Shown here piece after piece: positions 52,530 to 61,766 of a stretch of DNA of 64,000 nucleotides. The stretch covers positions 56,162-120,161 of the forward strand of contig NZ_MDEQ02000020.1 in assembly GCF_001883705.2 (NCBI RefSeq). Direction: 5' to 3'. The position numbers were made by a program, and so were the translations under genes. The notes below the pieces were generated by a model. The model saw nothing but the letters and a program-made list of their open reading frames with translations. It searched no databases and had not been told where the DNA came from. Numbering within the stretch: the stretch's first letter is position 1; every line of letters starts with the position of its first letter. The DNA is from Burkholderia catarinensis. Its GTDB lineage: Bacteria; Pseudomonadota; Gammaproteobacteria; Burkholderiales; Burkholderiaceae.

Positions 52530-54027
52530 TTCATGGACTCCTAATCACACGATTTTTACGCACGCGATGAACCCTCGGCACTGCCCCGCTTTCGGTGCTT
52601 CGCGCCAATCACCTCGCGGACGGACATTCCCGGCTGACACCGGGCGTGCTCCGCCCTCGGTATCCCGATGCATCGAAAACATTCATCCAGGACGTCATTC
52701 GTCCATCGATGAATCAATTGATAACTACGCATTCCTATATGAAATGGAACGCGCCTTTATCGAACGACCGGTTCAATTCCCGCCGGGAATCCAGGCGATG
52801 GACGAACTGCCGGTTGCTTGGGCGCGCGCCCCCGCGCCGATGCATGGGCGCCGCAAGGACGTATCTGCACCGTCCGGTATGGCAATGGGAATGCCGCGCA
52901 CGAGCCACGCTGAATGGGTTGGCACATGGACGCGATTTAGCAAATGAATGCCCGGAATCGACCGCTTCGCCCCCGCGTCGCGTCCGGATATCGGAATGTG
53001 GATTTGATTCATGATCGGTCTAATGTTTTGGTTATTAACTACTTCGGCATATGACATTCATCGCACGATCCGTGCCACCGAGGCCTGCTGTCTTGCTGCA
53101 GCGCGGAAAATCCTCGATAAACCAATGACCTAGGTCTGGAAACGGAAAGGTATGAATAAATCGAAATAATCCTGTGCAACGTTTGCGCAACGGCAGCGTT
53201 CGTACACGTTACGTAACGACACGCCGTAACGCGCGTCAGCCATAGACGGTATCCGGGAGGGGCAGATCGCTGCCATGTGCGGGGTAACCCGGGAATCTCG
53301 GCTTTACCGCCGATAGGCGCATTGCTCTTCCGCGTGCGGGCTTGACGGTGCGAGTCCGAGGCAGAGCCAGTGGGCGGTCGGTCGGTCGAAAACCCTCGAC
53401 CGATTTCGTTGCCGACATGCGGGTGAGTACGTGCGCAAAGCCGCGTCGAATGCATCCGCAGCCGCTTTCGCTGCCGTCAACGCTCCCCTTCGCAATAGCC
53501 CCGCACAATTGAACCACCGCGGCTCGTAGAGGATTTCCGCGGAAGTTGGTGGACCATCAACTTCCCGAAAAACCCATTTTTAGACGGGGCTCGGGCGAAT
53601 TTCAGCGGACCTTGGCGCACCACCCGGACAACCATCACAATTCATTTAATTTTGGATCGTGCCGGTGCTGTACGCCAATTCCTGAAAAGCTTTCCGTTCC
53701 GTCCCCGTAAACAAAATTTGCACCATCCCGTCCGAACACTAAATAGACAAAAAAAACGGACGCGAGACGTTCCGAGCGATGACGCAAGTGCGCACGTTTC
53801 CGACCAGAATCCACGCTGCTTGCCGCCTCAGTGCCGCTCCGGCATGACAGCGCCGTAACATGCCGTGGGAGCCGACGGCAACCGCATCCACAACACTGAA
53901 ACTCCGATGTATCGTTACATATCCGTGCCGGCCAATCTACGCATGCTCGAGCGTCTGAGTGCGTCAGCCCCTTGCTTGCAGAGCGAATCAGAGCAGTGCT
54001 GCCCTTGGACTATTTGGGAGCTAGTCC
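52530..54027. other. 1.5-kb regulatory region, mixed composition
   Basis: No convincing gene lies here. The segment 52680-53170 has AT-rich patches. It contains the sigma-54-like promoter and presumably enhancer sites for the exopolysaccharide operon. A more GC-rich patch at 53220-53520 has open frames on the minus strand that do not look like known proteins, and 53540-53880 is again AT-rich. Part of this region may be decayed mobile DNA. Confidence 0.45.
52880..52897 (-). promoter_or_regulatory. sigma-54-like promoter upstream of the EPS operon
   Basis: On the minus strand the sequence cGGCATtcccaTTGCc has the invariant GG and GC with the required 10-base spacing and close agreement with TGGCAC-N5-TTGC. 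Transcription would begin at about 52870, leaving a leader of about 340 bases before the GDP-mannose gene. I could not identify activator sites. Confidence 0.55.
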
Positions 54028-54285
54028 ATGTATTCGTACGAAGACCGTATCCGAGCGGTCAAGCTCTACTTGAAGCTTGGAAAGCGCCTTACCGCGACCG
54101 TTCGTCAATTAGGCTACCCCACAACGAAATCTCTCGAACGTTGGTATCACACGTCCGAGCGATGTCTAGATTTGACGAGGGAACGTATTTGCTTGAGGCG
54201 TCGCTATTCGGCAGAACAAAGGAAGGCGGCCACAGACCACTATATGAGCCATGGTCAGTCCATACATGCGCGAAAAGGACGATTA
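54028..54285 (+). pseudogene. IS3-family transposase OrfA remnant
   Basis: The helix-turn-helix start of an IS3/IS150-type OrfA: MYSYEDRIRAVKLYLKLGKRLTATVRQLGYPTTKSLERWYHTSERCLDLTRER, then RRRYSAEQRKAATDHYMSHGQSI. Similarity ends at about 54265-54290, just before the 3' end of the RND transporter gene, and no OrfB follows. The frame runs on into antisense RND sequence, so this is a truncated insertion-sequence end. Confidence 0.8.
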
Positions 54286-54298
54286 CCCTACGCAACCG

Positions 54299-57200
54299 TC
54301 ACGGCGACCGCTCCGATTCGGCAACCGGCTCGAGCAGCGAATCATCGCTGTGAGCACCCCGCTCGAAGCGCCGCGCCAGCCGATCGAAATACAGGTAAAC
54401 AACCGGCGTCGTGAACAGCGTCAGCAATTGCGACAGAATCAGCCCGCCGACGATCGCGATCCCCAGCGGCACGCGCAGCTCGGCACCCGCGCCGTGTCCG
54501 ATCGCGAGCGGCATTGCGCCGAACAACGCGGCGAGTGTCGTCATCATGATGGGCCGAAAGCGCAGCACGCATGCCTGGCGGATCGCCGCGACCGGCGGCA
54601 GGCCCTGCTCGCGTTCCGCGACCAGCGCGAAGTCGATCATCATGATCGCGTTCTTCTTGACGATGCCGATCAGCAGGATGATGCCGATCATGCCCATGAT
54701 CGACAGGTCCTGCTTGCAGAGCAGCAGCGCGAGCAGCGCGCCCACGCCCGCGGACGGCAGCGTCGAGATGATCGTGAGCGGATGGATCGGGTTCTCGTAG
54801 AGCATCCCGAGCACGAGGTACACGACGACGAGCGCGGCAAGAATCAGGTATGGCTCGCTCGCGAGCGACGCCTGGAACGCCTGCGCCGTACCCTGGAACG
54901 TGCCCGTGAGCGTGTCCGGCTTGGCCGCAGCCGCCTCGGCCGCGCGAATGGCGGTCACGGCATCGCCGAGCGACTGCCCCGGCGCGAGGTTGAACGAAAT
55001 CGTCACCGACGGGAACAGCCCCTGGTGGTTTACCGATATCGGCGACACGTTGTTCTCGATGCCGACCAGCACGTTCATCGGCACGAGTTCGCCGGTCAGC
55101 GGCGAACGCACATACAGGTGCGCGAGCGCGTCGGTCGTGAGCTGGAATTTCGGATCGACCTCCACCACTACGTGATACTGGTTCAGCGAAGTGAACAGCG
55201 TCGCGATCTGGCGCTGACCGAAGGCGTCGTAGAGCGTGTCGTCGATCGCCTGCGCGGTGATGCCGAAGCGCGACGCGGTATTGCGGTCGATCACGAGCGT
55301 CGCGCTCGTCGCCGACGCCTGCTGGTCGGATGTCACGTCGGTCAGTTGCGGCAGCGTGGCGAAGCGCTTCGTGAGGCGCTGCGCCCACAGGTTCAGCTCC
55401 TGCACGTCGGCGTCCTGCAACGTGTACTGATACTGAGCGGCGCTGATTCGCCCGCCGACCTGGATGTCCTGCCGGACCTGCATCGACAGCGTGATGCCCA
55501 TGACCTTCGCGACCTGCGGCCGCAATCGCGCGAGCACCTGCGTCGCGCCCGCCGTGCGCTGGCCGAACGGCTTCAGGTTGATCATCATGCGGCCCTGGCT
55601 CACCGTCGGGTTCGGGCCGATCCAGTAATACACGTTGTCGACGGCGGGATCTGCTTCGACGATGCGGCCGAGCTGCTGCATCTTCGCTGCCATCGCCTGC
55701 GGCGAAATGTCCGGCGCCGCCTGCGCGACGCCCAGGATCAGCCCCGAATCCTCCTGCGGAAAAAAACCTTTCGGCATGGACACGAACAGCGCGGCGGTGA
55801 GCGCGACTGTCCCGAGCGTCACAGCGAGCATCGTCCTGCGATGGGCGAGCGCCCAGTCGAGACCACGCTCGTAACGCCGTTCGACCGCGACGAACGCGAC
55901 CTCGAGCCAGCGCTCGAGCGTGCGCAGCCTGCCGCCGTCCGAGCCCGGCGGGCGGATCAGCCATCCGCACAGCATCGGCGTTATCGTCAGCGAGACCAGC
56001 GCCGACATCACGATCGCGACGCTCACCGTCACCGCGAACTCGCGGAACAAGCGGCCGACGATGCCGCCCATCATCAGGATCGGAATGAATACGGCGATCA
56101 GCGAGATCGTCATCGACACGATCGTGAAGCGCACCTCGCGCGCGCCGAGCAGCGCGGCGCGCAGTTTCGGCACGCCTTCCTCGATGTGGCGCATCACGTT
56201 CTCGATCACGACGATCGCATCGTCGACGACGAAGCCAACCGCGATCGTGAGCCCCATCAGCGACAGGTTGTCGAGACTGTAGTCAAGCAGGTACATCACG
56301 CCGAACGTCGCCACCAGCGACAACGGGATAGTCAGACTCGGAATCACGGTGGCCCAGACGTTGCGCAGGAACGAGAAGATCACCATCACGACGAGCGCGA
56401 TCGTCAGCATCAGTGTGAACTGCACGTCGTGCACCGACGCGTCGATGGTCTGCGTGCGGTCGCCGACGACATGCACGTGTGCAGCCGCGGGCAACGACGC
56501 CTCGAGTTGCGGCAAGCGCGACGTGATGTTGCGGATCGTCGAGACGACGTTGTAGCCCGGTTGCTTGTGCACGTCGATGATGATCGCGCGCTCGTGCTGC
56601 AGCCATGCCGCCTGCTGCGTGTCCTCCGCCGCGTCGATCACGGTGCCGAGATCGTCGAGCCTGACCGGCGCGCCGTTCTTGTAGGCGACAACGAGATTGC
56701 GGTAGCCCGCCGCCGAGGTGAGCTGGTCGGTCGCGTTGAGCACGACCGAGCGGTCCGGGCCGTTGAGGTTGCCCTTCGGCGCGTTCACGGTCTGCACGCC
56801 GACGATCGAACGGACGTCCTCCAGCGTGAGCCCGCGCGCCGCGAGCTTGTCGGGATCGATACGGATCCGCACCGCAGGCCGCTGCTGCCCGTGGAAATCG
56901 ACGAGACCGACGCCCGGCATCTGCGAGATCTGCTGCGCCAGGAAATTCTCCGCATAGCTGTCGAGCTGCGTCAGCGTCAGCGACGGCGAGGTCAGCGCAA
57001 GCGACAGCAACGTGAAGTCTGCCGGATTGACCTTTTCATAGGTCGGCGGATTCGGCAGGTTCTTCGGCAGCGTGCCGCCCGCCGCGTTGATCGCGGTCTG
57101 GACGTCCTGCGCCGCGCTGTTGATGTCGCGCGACAGGTCGAACTGGATCGCGATCGACGTCGTGCCGAGCGAGCTCGACGACGTCATCTGCGTGATGCCG

Positions 57201-57424
57201 GAAATGTTCGACAACTGTCGTTCGAGCGGTGTCGCCACCGAGGTCGCCATCGTGTCCGCGCTCGCGCCCGGCAGCTTCGCAACCACCTGGATGGTCGGGA
57301 AATCGACCTGCGGCAGCGGCGCGACGGGCAGCATGAAATACGCGACCAGCCCGACGAGCAGCACGGCGATCGCAAGAAACGACGTCGCGACGCGACGCCG
57401 GATGAACAGTTCGAGCAGGCTCAT
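54299..57424 (-). CDS. RND multidrug efflux permease (MdtB/MdtC type)
   Basis: A full-length 1041-residue HAE1-family RND pump. MSLLELFIRRRVATSFLAIAVLLVGLVAYFMLPVAPLPQVDFPTIQVVAKLPGASADTMATSVATPLERQL is the standard opening. TM4 carries the proton-relay aspartates in GLTIAVGFVVDDAIVVIENVMRHIEEG, and other blocks include PIMMTTLAALFGAMPLAIGHGAGAELRVPLGIAIVGGLILSQLLTLFTTPVVYLYFDRLARRF. It sits in the inner membrane and exports drugs with the adaptor and channel of the same operon. Its stop lies within about 40 bases of an IS3 remnant. It overlaps the adaptor stop as ATGA. Confidence 0.95.
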   Translation of the reverse strand: MSLLELFIRRRVATSFLAIAVLLVGLVAYFMLPVAPLPQVDFPTIQVVAKLPGASADTMATSVATPLERQLSNISGITQMTSSSSLGTTSIAIQFDLSRDINSAAQDVQTAINAAGGTLPKNLPNPPTYEKVNPADFTLLSLALTSPSLTLTQLDSYAENFLAQQISQMPGVGLVDFHGQQRPAVRIRIDPDKLAARGLTLEDVRSIVGVQTVNAPKGNLNGPDRSVVLNATDQLTSAAGYRNLVVAYKNGAPVRLDDLGTVIDAAEDTQQAAWLQHERAIIIDVHKQPGYNVVSTIRNITSRLPQLEASLPAAAHVHVVGDRTQTIDASVHDVQFTLMLTIALVVMVIFSFLRNVWATVIPSLTIPLSLVATFGVMYLLDYSLDNLSLMGLTIAVGFVVDDAIVVIENVMRHIEEGVPKLRAALLGAREVRFTIVSMTISLIAVFIPILMMGGIVGRLFREFAVTVSVAIVMSALVSLTITPMLCGWLIRPPGSDGGRLRTLERWLEVAFVAVERRYERGLDWALAHRRTMLAVTLGTVALTAALFVSMPKGFFPQEDSGLILGVAQAAPDISPQAMAAKMQQLGRIVEADPAVDNVYYWIGPNPTVSQGRMMINLKPFGQRTAGATQVLARLRPQVAKVMGITLSMQVRQDIQVGGRISAAQYQYTLQDADVQELNLWAQRLTKRFATLPQLTDVTSDQQASATSATLVIDRNTASRFGITAQAIDDTLYDAFGQRQIATLFTSLNQYHVVVEVDPKFQLTTDALAHLYVRSPLTGELVPMNVLVGIENNVSPISVNHQGLFPSVTISFNLAPGQSLGDAVTAIRAAEAAAAKPDTLTGTFQGTAQAFQASLASEPYLILAALVVVYLVLGMLYENPIHPLTIISTLPSAGVGALLALLLCKQDLSIMGMIGIILLIGIVKKNAIMMIDFALVAEREQGLPPVAAIRQACVLRFRPIMMTTLAALFGAMPLAIGHGAGAELRVPLGIAIVGGLILSQLLTLFTTPVVYLYFDRLARRFERGAHSDDSLLEPVAESERSP

Positions 57425-58629
57425 GACGATGTGTCCAGCGTCGCGACCGGCGCGGGCGCGGCGGCCTCTTCGCGTGCACCGACGAGCTTCGCGGCTACCA
57501 GCGTGCCCGGATTGAGGCGGCTCTGGCCCTCGAACACAACGAGGTCACCGGCAACGACACCGCTCCGAATTTCTGTCATCCCGTCGACCGTGACCCCCGT
57601 TTGCACCGCGCGCAATCGCGCTTTGCCGGATGCATCGATCGCATAGAGCTGCGGGCCGGATTGGGTGTTGACGATCGCGCGGCCCGGCACGGCGAGACGC
57701 TGGCGATCGGTACGCAGCAGTACCCGCGCGTTGACGAGCTCGCCCGGCCACAACCTGCGATCGGTATTGGCGAACGCACCCTTCAGCTTGATCTGGCCGG
57801 TGGTCCGGTCTACCTGGCTATCGATGAAGCTCAACGTGCCCTGCGCGAGCGGCTCGCCACCGGCACGTGCCGTGATGGTGACGGGCAGCGGCGCCTGGCC
57901 CTGTCCGTTCAGCAGCTCGGGCAGCACGTCCTGCGGCACCGAGAACTGTACGTCGATCGGCTCCATCTGCGTGATGGTCACGATGCCTGTCGAGTCGCCC
58001 GGATGAACGATCGCGCCGACGTCGGCCTCGCGCGCGCCGACCCGCCCGGCGAACGGCGCGGTGAGCGTCGTGAAGCCGAGCTGCAGACGATCGTTCTGCA
58101 CGATTGCGGCATCGGCGGCCACCGTCGCCGTCAGCGCCTTGACCTGGGCACGCGCCGTATCGACGCTCTGCGTCGTTGCCGCACCGATTCCGACCAGCTT
58201 CGAGTAGCGCTCGAAATCGAGTTTCGCATTCTCGAGGCTGGCCTGGTCCTTGTTCTGCGTCGCCTCCGCCTGGCGCAGCTGCGCGGTGAGCGGCCCCTGA
58301 TCGAGCCGCGCGAGCACTTGCCCGGCCTTGACGTCCTGCCCTTCGGCAAACTGCACGCTCTGGAGCTGGCCATCGACGCGCACTTTCACGTCAACGGCAT
58401 TGCGCGCCTGCACGGTGCCAACCGCGACGGCCCGGATCGGGAAATCGGCCAGCACCGGATGCCCGGCGACGACGGGCACCGCCGGCGTGGAGGCCGGTGC
58501 GGCGTGCCTCGGCCACTGCCACCACGCGAGCAGCGCAAGCGCGGCGGCGGCGCAGGCGACGAGCCGCGACGAAAATCGGCGGCCGCGCGGCGGCGGCTGT
58601 CTCGGGGGAAGATCGGCGATGTGATTCAT
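57421..58629 (-). CDS. RND efflux periplasmic adaptor (MdtA type)
   Basis: A 402-residue membrane-fusion protein with an N-terminal anchor (LVACAAAALALLAWW). Features are AVGTVQARNAVDVKVRVDGQLQSVQFAEGQDVKAGQVLARLDQGPLTAQLRQAEA (lipoyl half), a helical hairpin (about 120-190), LTAPFAGRVGAREADVGAIVHPGDSTGIVTITQMEPIDVQFSVPQDVLPEL and the beta-barrel LWPGELVNARVLL. It overlaps the channel stop and the pump start by 4 bases each. Confidence 0.94.
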   Translation of the reverse strand: MNHIADLPPRQPPPRGRRFSSRLVACAAAALALLAWWQWPRHAAPASTPAVPVVAGHPVLADFPIRAVAVGTVQARNAVDVKVRVDGQLQSVQFAEGQDVKAGQVLARLDQGPLTAQLRQAEATQNKDQASLENAKLDFERYSKLVGIGAATTQSVDTARAQVKALTATVAADAAIVQNDRLQLGFTTLTAPFAGRVGAREADVGAIVHPGDSTGIVTITQMEPIDVQFSVPQDVLPELLNGQGQAPLPVTITARAGGEPLAQGTLSFIDSQVDRTTGQIKLKGAFANTDRRLWPGELVNARVLLRTDRQRLAVPGRAIVNTQSGPQLYAIDASGKARLRAVQTGVTVDGMTEIRSGVVAGDLVVFEGQSRLNPGTLVAAKLVGAREEAAAPAPVATLDTSS

Positions 58630-60143
58630 GGCGCGAGGGAAGACGATGGAGTGATGGGCGACGAAGCGGGAGCGGCCACGCTCGCCAGGGCGGGCGGCGT
58701 TTGCGTCACGCCGAAACCGCCGCCGAACGCGCGGAACAGCCCGACCGACGCCTGCAACCGGGCAAGCCGCGTCTGCACGAGCGCGTCTTCGGACTGATAG
58801 TGCGTGCGCTGCGTATCGAGCACCGTGAGGAAATCGACCGTACCGCTGCGGAATTGCGCATCGGCCAGTTGCGCGGCCTTGCGGGCGGCGTCGGCGGCCT
58901 CCTGATCGGCGGCCTCGACCTGCTGCTGCTGCGACGCGGCAGACAGCATGTCCTCCACATCCTGGAGGGCGGCAACGACCGTCTGGCGGTAATCGGCGAT
59001 GCCCTTCGCGGACGCCGCCTCGCTCGCATGCAACTGGCCGCGCAGCGCACCGCCGTCGAAGATCGGCGCGGCGAGCGCGGCGGCCACGCTCGCGAACGGG
59101 CTCGACAGGAAGCGAGACAGCGCGCTGCTGCTCAGCCCGCCGTCCGCCGTCAGCACGAGGTTCGGAAAGAAAGCGGCGCGGGCGGCGCCGACGTCAAAGT
59201 TGGCCGCCTGAAGCCGCGCCTCCGATGCGCGGATGTCCGGGCGCGTGTCGAGCAGACTGGCCGGCAGGTTTGGACGCGGCCGTGGCACCACGATGCCGGC
59301 CAGCGGCGCCGCGGCGATGTCGAAGCCTTCCGGTGCCGAGCCAACCAGCGTCGCGAGCAAATGCAGGTTCTGGTCGAGCTGCTGGTGCAGCGCCGGGATC
59401 GTGGCCTGAAAGGTGGCGAGCACGTTGCGCTGCTGCTGGACCTGAAGCTCGGTCGCGACACCCGCCGCCTGCTGGGCCTGCAGCAACGCGAGAATCCGCG
59501 CGGCGTTGGCCGAGATCGACTGTGCGAGCGCCTCGCGTTGCCGCAGGCTCTGCACCTGGAAATAGGTATCGACGATCGAGGCGGTCAGCGTCAGCGCAAC
59601 CGTGTCGCGATCGAACCCGGCGGCCTGCACCAACCTGTCTGCCGCGTTTGCGTTGGCGGCGTTGCGGCCCCAGAAATCGATTTCGTAGCTCGCCTCGGCG
59701 AAGAGGCTCTGGCTGCGGCTCGAGCTGCCCGAGCCTGACGACCCGCTACTACCGCTCCGATGATGGCTGCGATCGAACGTGCCGTTCAGGGTCAGCGACG
59801 GAAAAAGCGGTGCACCGGCTTTCTCCGCGCTGGCACGCGCCGCGTCGACGCTCGCAAGTGCCGACGCGAGCGAATAGTTGTGCTGCAGCCCGCGCTCGAC
59901 GAGTGCGTCGAGCGCGGCGTCGCCGTAGGCGCGCCACCAGCCGCTCGCGACGGGCGCCGTGCCGGCGAGCGACGACTGCGCGGCGTCGTTCCATGAGGCG
60001 GGCGCGGGCGGCGCCGGACGTTGGTAGGTCGGCACGAACGAACAGCCTGCCAGCGATGCCGCCAGCAACGTGACGGCCACCAGGCCTTGAAATGGCACGT
60101 GCCATGGGGTGCGCCGGGCCGGCGGACCGTCCAACCGAAGCAT
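58626..60143 (-). CDS. outer-membrane efflux channel lipoprotein (NodT/OprM family)
   Basis: A 505-residue TolC-like outer-membrane factor. The lipobox LAGC gives a lipidated Cys34 (CSFVPTYQRPAPPAPASWND). The two OEP repeats include YGDAALDALVERGLQHNYSLASALASVDAARASAEKAGAPLFPSLTLNGTFDRS and, later, LLDTRPDIRASEARLQAANFDVGAARAAFFPNLVLTADGGLSSSAL, FDGGALRGQLHASEAASAKGIADYRQTVVAALQDVEDML. GGGAGTCGATCG precedes the ATG at 60143. It is the first gene of the efflux operon, an order (channel-adaptor-pump) that differs from the usual mdtABC. Confidence 0.94.
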   Translation of the reverse strand: MLRLDGPPARRTPWHVPFQGLVAVTLLAASLAGCSFVPTYQRPAPPAPASWNDAAQSSLAGTAPVASGWWRAYGDAALDALVERGLQHNYSLASALASVDAARASAEKAGAPLFPSLTLNGTFDRSHHRSGSSGSSGSGSSSRSQSLFAEASYEIDFWGRNAANANAADRLVQAAGFDRDTVALTLTASIVDTYFQVQSLRQREALAQSISANAARILALLQAQQAAGVATELQVQQQRNVLATFQATIPALHQQLDQNLHLLATLVGSAPEGFDIAAAPLAGIVVPRPRPNLPASLLDTRPDIRASEARLQAANFDVGAARAAFFPNLVLTADGGLSSSALSRFLSSPFASVAAALAAPIFDGGALRGQLHASEAASAKGIADYRQTVVAALQDVEDMLSAASQQQQVEAADQEAADAARKAAQLADAQFRSGTVDFLTVLDTQRTHYQSEDALVQTRLARLQASVGLFRAFGGGFGVTQTPPALASVAAPASSPITPSSSLAP

Positions 60144-60256
60144 CGATCGACTCCCTCGCAACTTTTACGCGACGAGAATAGCGATGCGTTCCTGTCCGGC
60201 CTTTCGCTCGAAGATGAAATAAATTTAATGGCTGTCGGCGTGTCGCGCAGGCACGC

Positions 60257-60934
60257 TCAGGCGTCGCCGCCCAGCATGTAGCCGGCGCCGACGACGGTAT
60301 GGATCAGCGGCCGCGCGAAATCGCGATCGATCTTCCCGCGAAGCCGATGCACGTGCATGTCAATCACGTTGCCGCGTGGCTCGAACTGATAGTCCCAGGC
60401 AGCCTCGAGCAGCATGCTGCGCGTGACGACCTGCCCGGCATGCCGCATCAGGCATTCGAGCAGCAGGTATTCGCGATGCTGCAACTGAAGATCGCGACCG
60501 CCCCGGCTCGCCCGGCGTGTGCGCCGGTCGAGCGACAGATCGGCCACGCGCAGCACGTCCTGCAGCCGGGTGCGGTCAGCGCGCCGTGCGAGCGCTTCGA
60601 CACGCGCCAACAGTTCCGCGAACGCATACGGCTTCACGAGATAGTCGTCGCAACCGGCACGAATTCCGTCGACGCGATCGCCCAGGCCTGCGATCGCCGA
60701 CAGCATCAGCACCGGTGTCGCCCGATCCTGCTCACGCAGGCGCCGCACGAGTTCCATGCCGTCGAGTCCGGGCAGCTTGCGATCGGTCACGATCACGTCG
60801 TAGATGCCCTCGCGCGCGAGCGCGAGCCCGAGCGCGCCGTCGCCCGCGGTGTCCACGACGTGGCCGCTTTCCGTCAGGCCGCGCGCGATGAATTGCGCGC
60901 CGCGTAAGTCGTCTTCGACGATCAGGATCCGCAT
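60257..60934 (-). CDS. OmpR-family response regulator
   Basis: A 225-residue regulator. The receiver domain starts MRILIVEDDLRGAQFIARGL, the phosphoacceptor is Asp51 (YDVIVTDRKLPGLDG), and the switch lysine is in DDYLVKPYAFAELLARVEAL. The winged helix reads LQLQHREYLLLECLMRHAGQVVTRSMLLEAAWDYQFEPRGNVIDMHVHRLRGKIDRDF. It lies directly upstream of the efflux operon and in the same direction, so it may regulate or be co-transcribed with it. No kinase gene is adjacent in the same orientation. Confidence 0.93.
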   Translation of the reverse strand: MRILIVEDDLRGAQFIARGLTESGHVVDTAGDGALGLALAREGIYDVIVTDRKLPGLDGMELVRRLREQDRATPVLMLSAIAGLGDRVDGIRAGCDDYLVKPYAFAELLARVEALARRADRTRLQDVLRVADLSLDRRTRRASRGGRDLQLQHREYLLLECLMRHAGQVVTRSMLLEAAWDYQFEPRGNVIDMHVHRLRGKIDRDFARPLIHTVVGAGYMLGGDA

Positions 60935-61079
60935 GCTGGAACGAATTAGGTTAAATTAATTTCATGTTGGCGCGAACCGGGTGTTGGACAAGCCGGTGCA
61001 TACTGCCAGCGCTAGTTTACGCTTCGCGCCCGGCCGGCGAGCCAGCGACGGCCGACGCACCTTCCCTGGCGGATTCCTG

Positions 61080-61766
61080 ATGCCCCATATCCTCGTCGTC
61101 GAAGACGATCTTCAGACCCTCGACGAAATCGTCTGCGCGCTCGCCGACTACGGCTGGCTGGTCGAATCTGCCCGAACGGGGCGCGACGGCCTCATGCTCG
61201 CCGTCGCGAAGCAGTACGACGCGATCGTGCTGGACCGGATGCTGGCCGGCGGACTCGAAGGTCTCGGCATGCTGGCGGCCATCCGGAGCGCCGGCGTGAC
61301 AACGCCGGTGCTGATCCTGAGCGCACTGTCCGCGGTCGACGAGCGGGTGCGCGGCCTGCGCGCAGGAGGCGACGACTACCTGACCAAGCCGTTCGAGTTC
61401 GTCGAACTCACCGCCCGACTCGACGCGCTGATGCGCCGCCGTGACGGTCCCGTGAGCACGATGCAGGAATACCAGGTCGGACCGCTGTCGCTCAATCTCC
61501 TGACCCGCGAAGTCACCTGCGCCGGGCGACCCGTCGCGCTGCTGCCGCGCGAATACCTGCTGCTCGAGTTCCTGATGCGGCATGCAGACCAGACCGTGAG
61601 CCGCACGATGCTGTTCGAGGCCGTCTGGGGCTACCGCCTCGACGAACGAACCAACGTGATCGACGTGCACGTGAGCCGCTTGCGCAAGAAGCTCGATCCA
61701 ACCGGCAGGCTGTCGCTGATCCAGACGGTGCGCGGCTCGGGATATACGCTCCGTGCAGCTGACTGA
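61080..61766 (+). CDS. OmpR-family response regulator
   Basis: A 228-residue regulator with MPHILVVEDDLQTLDEIVCALADYGWLVESARTG, the acceptor Asp in YDAIVLDRMLAGGLEG (Asp51), DDYLTKPFEFVELTARLDALMRR, and the winged helix LLPREYLLLEFLMRHADQTVSRTMLFEAVWGYRLDERTNVIDVHVSRLRKKLD. It is divergent from the other regulator (145 bases apart) and overlaps the histidine kinase gene by 14 bases, so the two form a two-component pair. The start at 61080 is preferred over the frame opening at 60981 because the receiver begins there. Confidence 0.93.
   Translation: MPHILVVEDDLQTLDEIVCALADYGWLVESARTGRDGLMLAVAKQYDAIVLDRMLAGGLEGLGMLAAIRSAGVTTPVLILSALSAVDERVRGLRAGGDDYLTKPFEFVELTARLDALMRRRDGPVSTMQEYQVGPLSLNLLTREVTCAGRPVALLPREYLLLEFLMRHADQTVSRTMLFEAVWGYRLDERTNVIDVHVSRLRKKLDPTGRLSLIQTVRGSGYTLRAAD

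Noticed and set aside
53236..53517. Small minus-strand frame that might be mobile-element or intron debris
   Set aside because: No motif of a reverse transcriptase, transposase or intron secondary structure could be supported.
54251..57646. Open frame of over 1,100 codons on the plus strand
   Set aside because: It is antisense to the RND pump and is rich in Arg, Asp and His; it is a compositional shadow.
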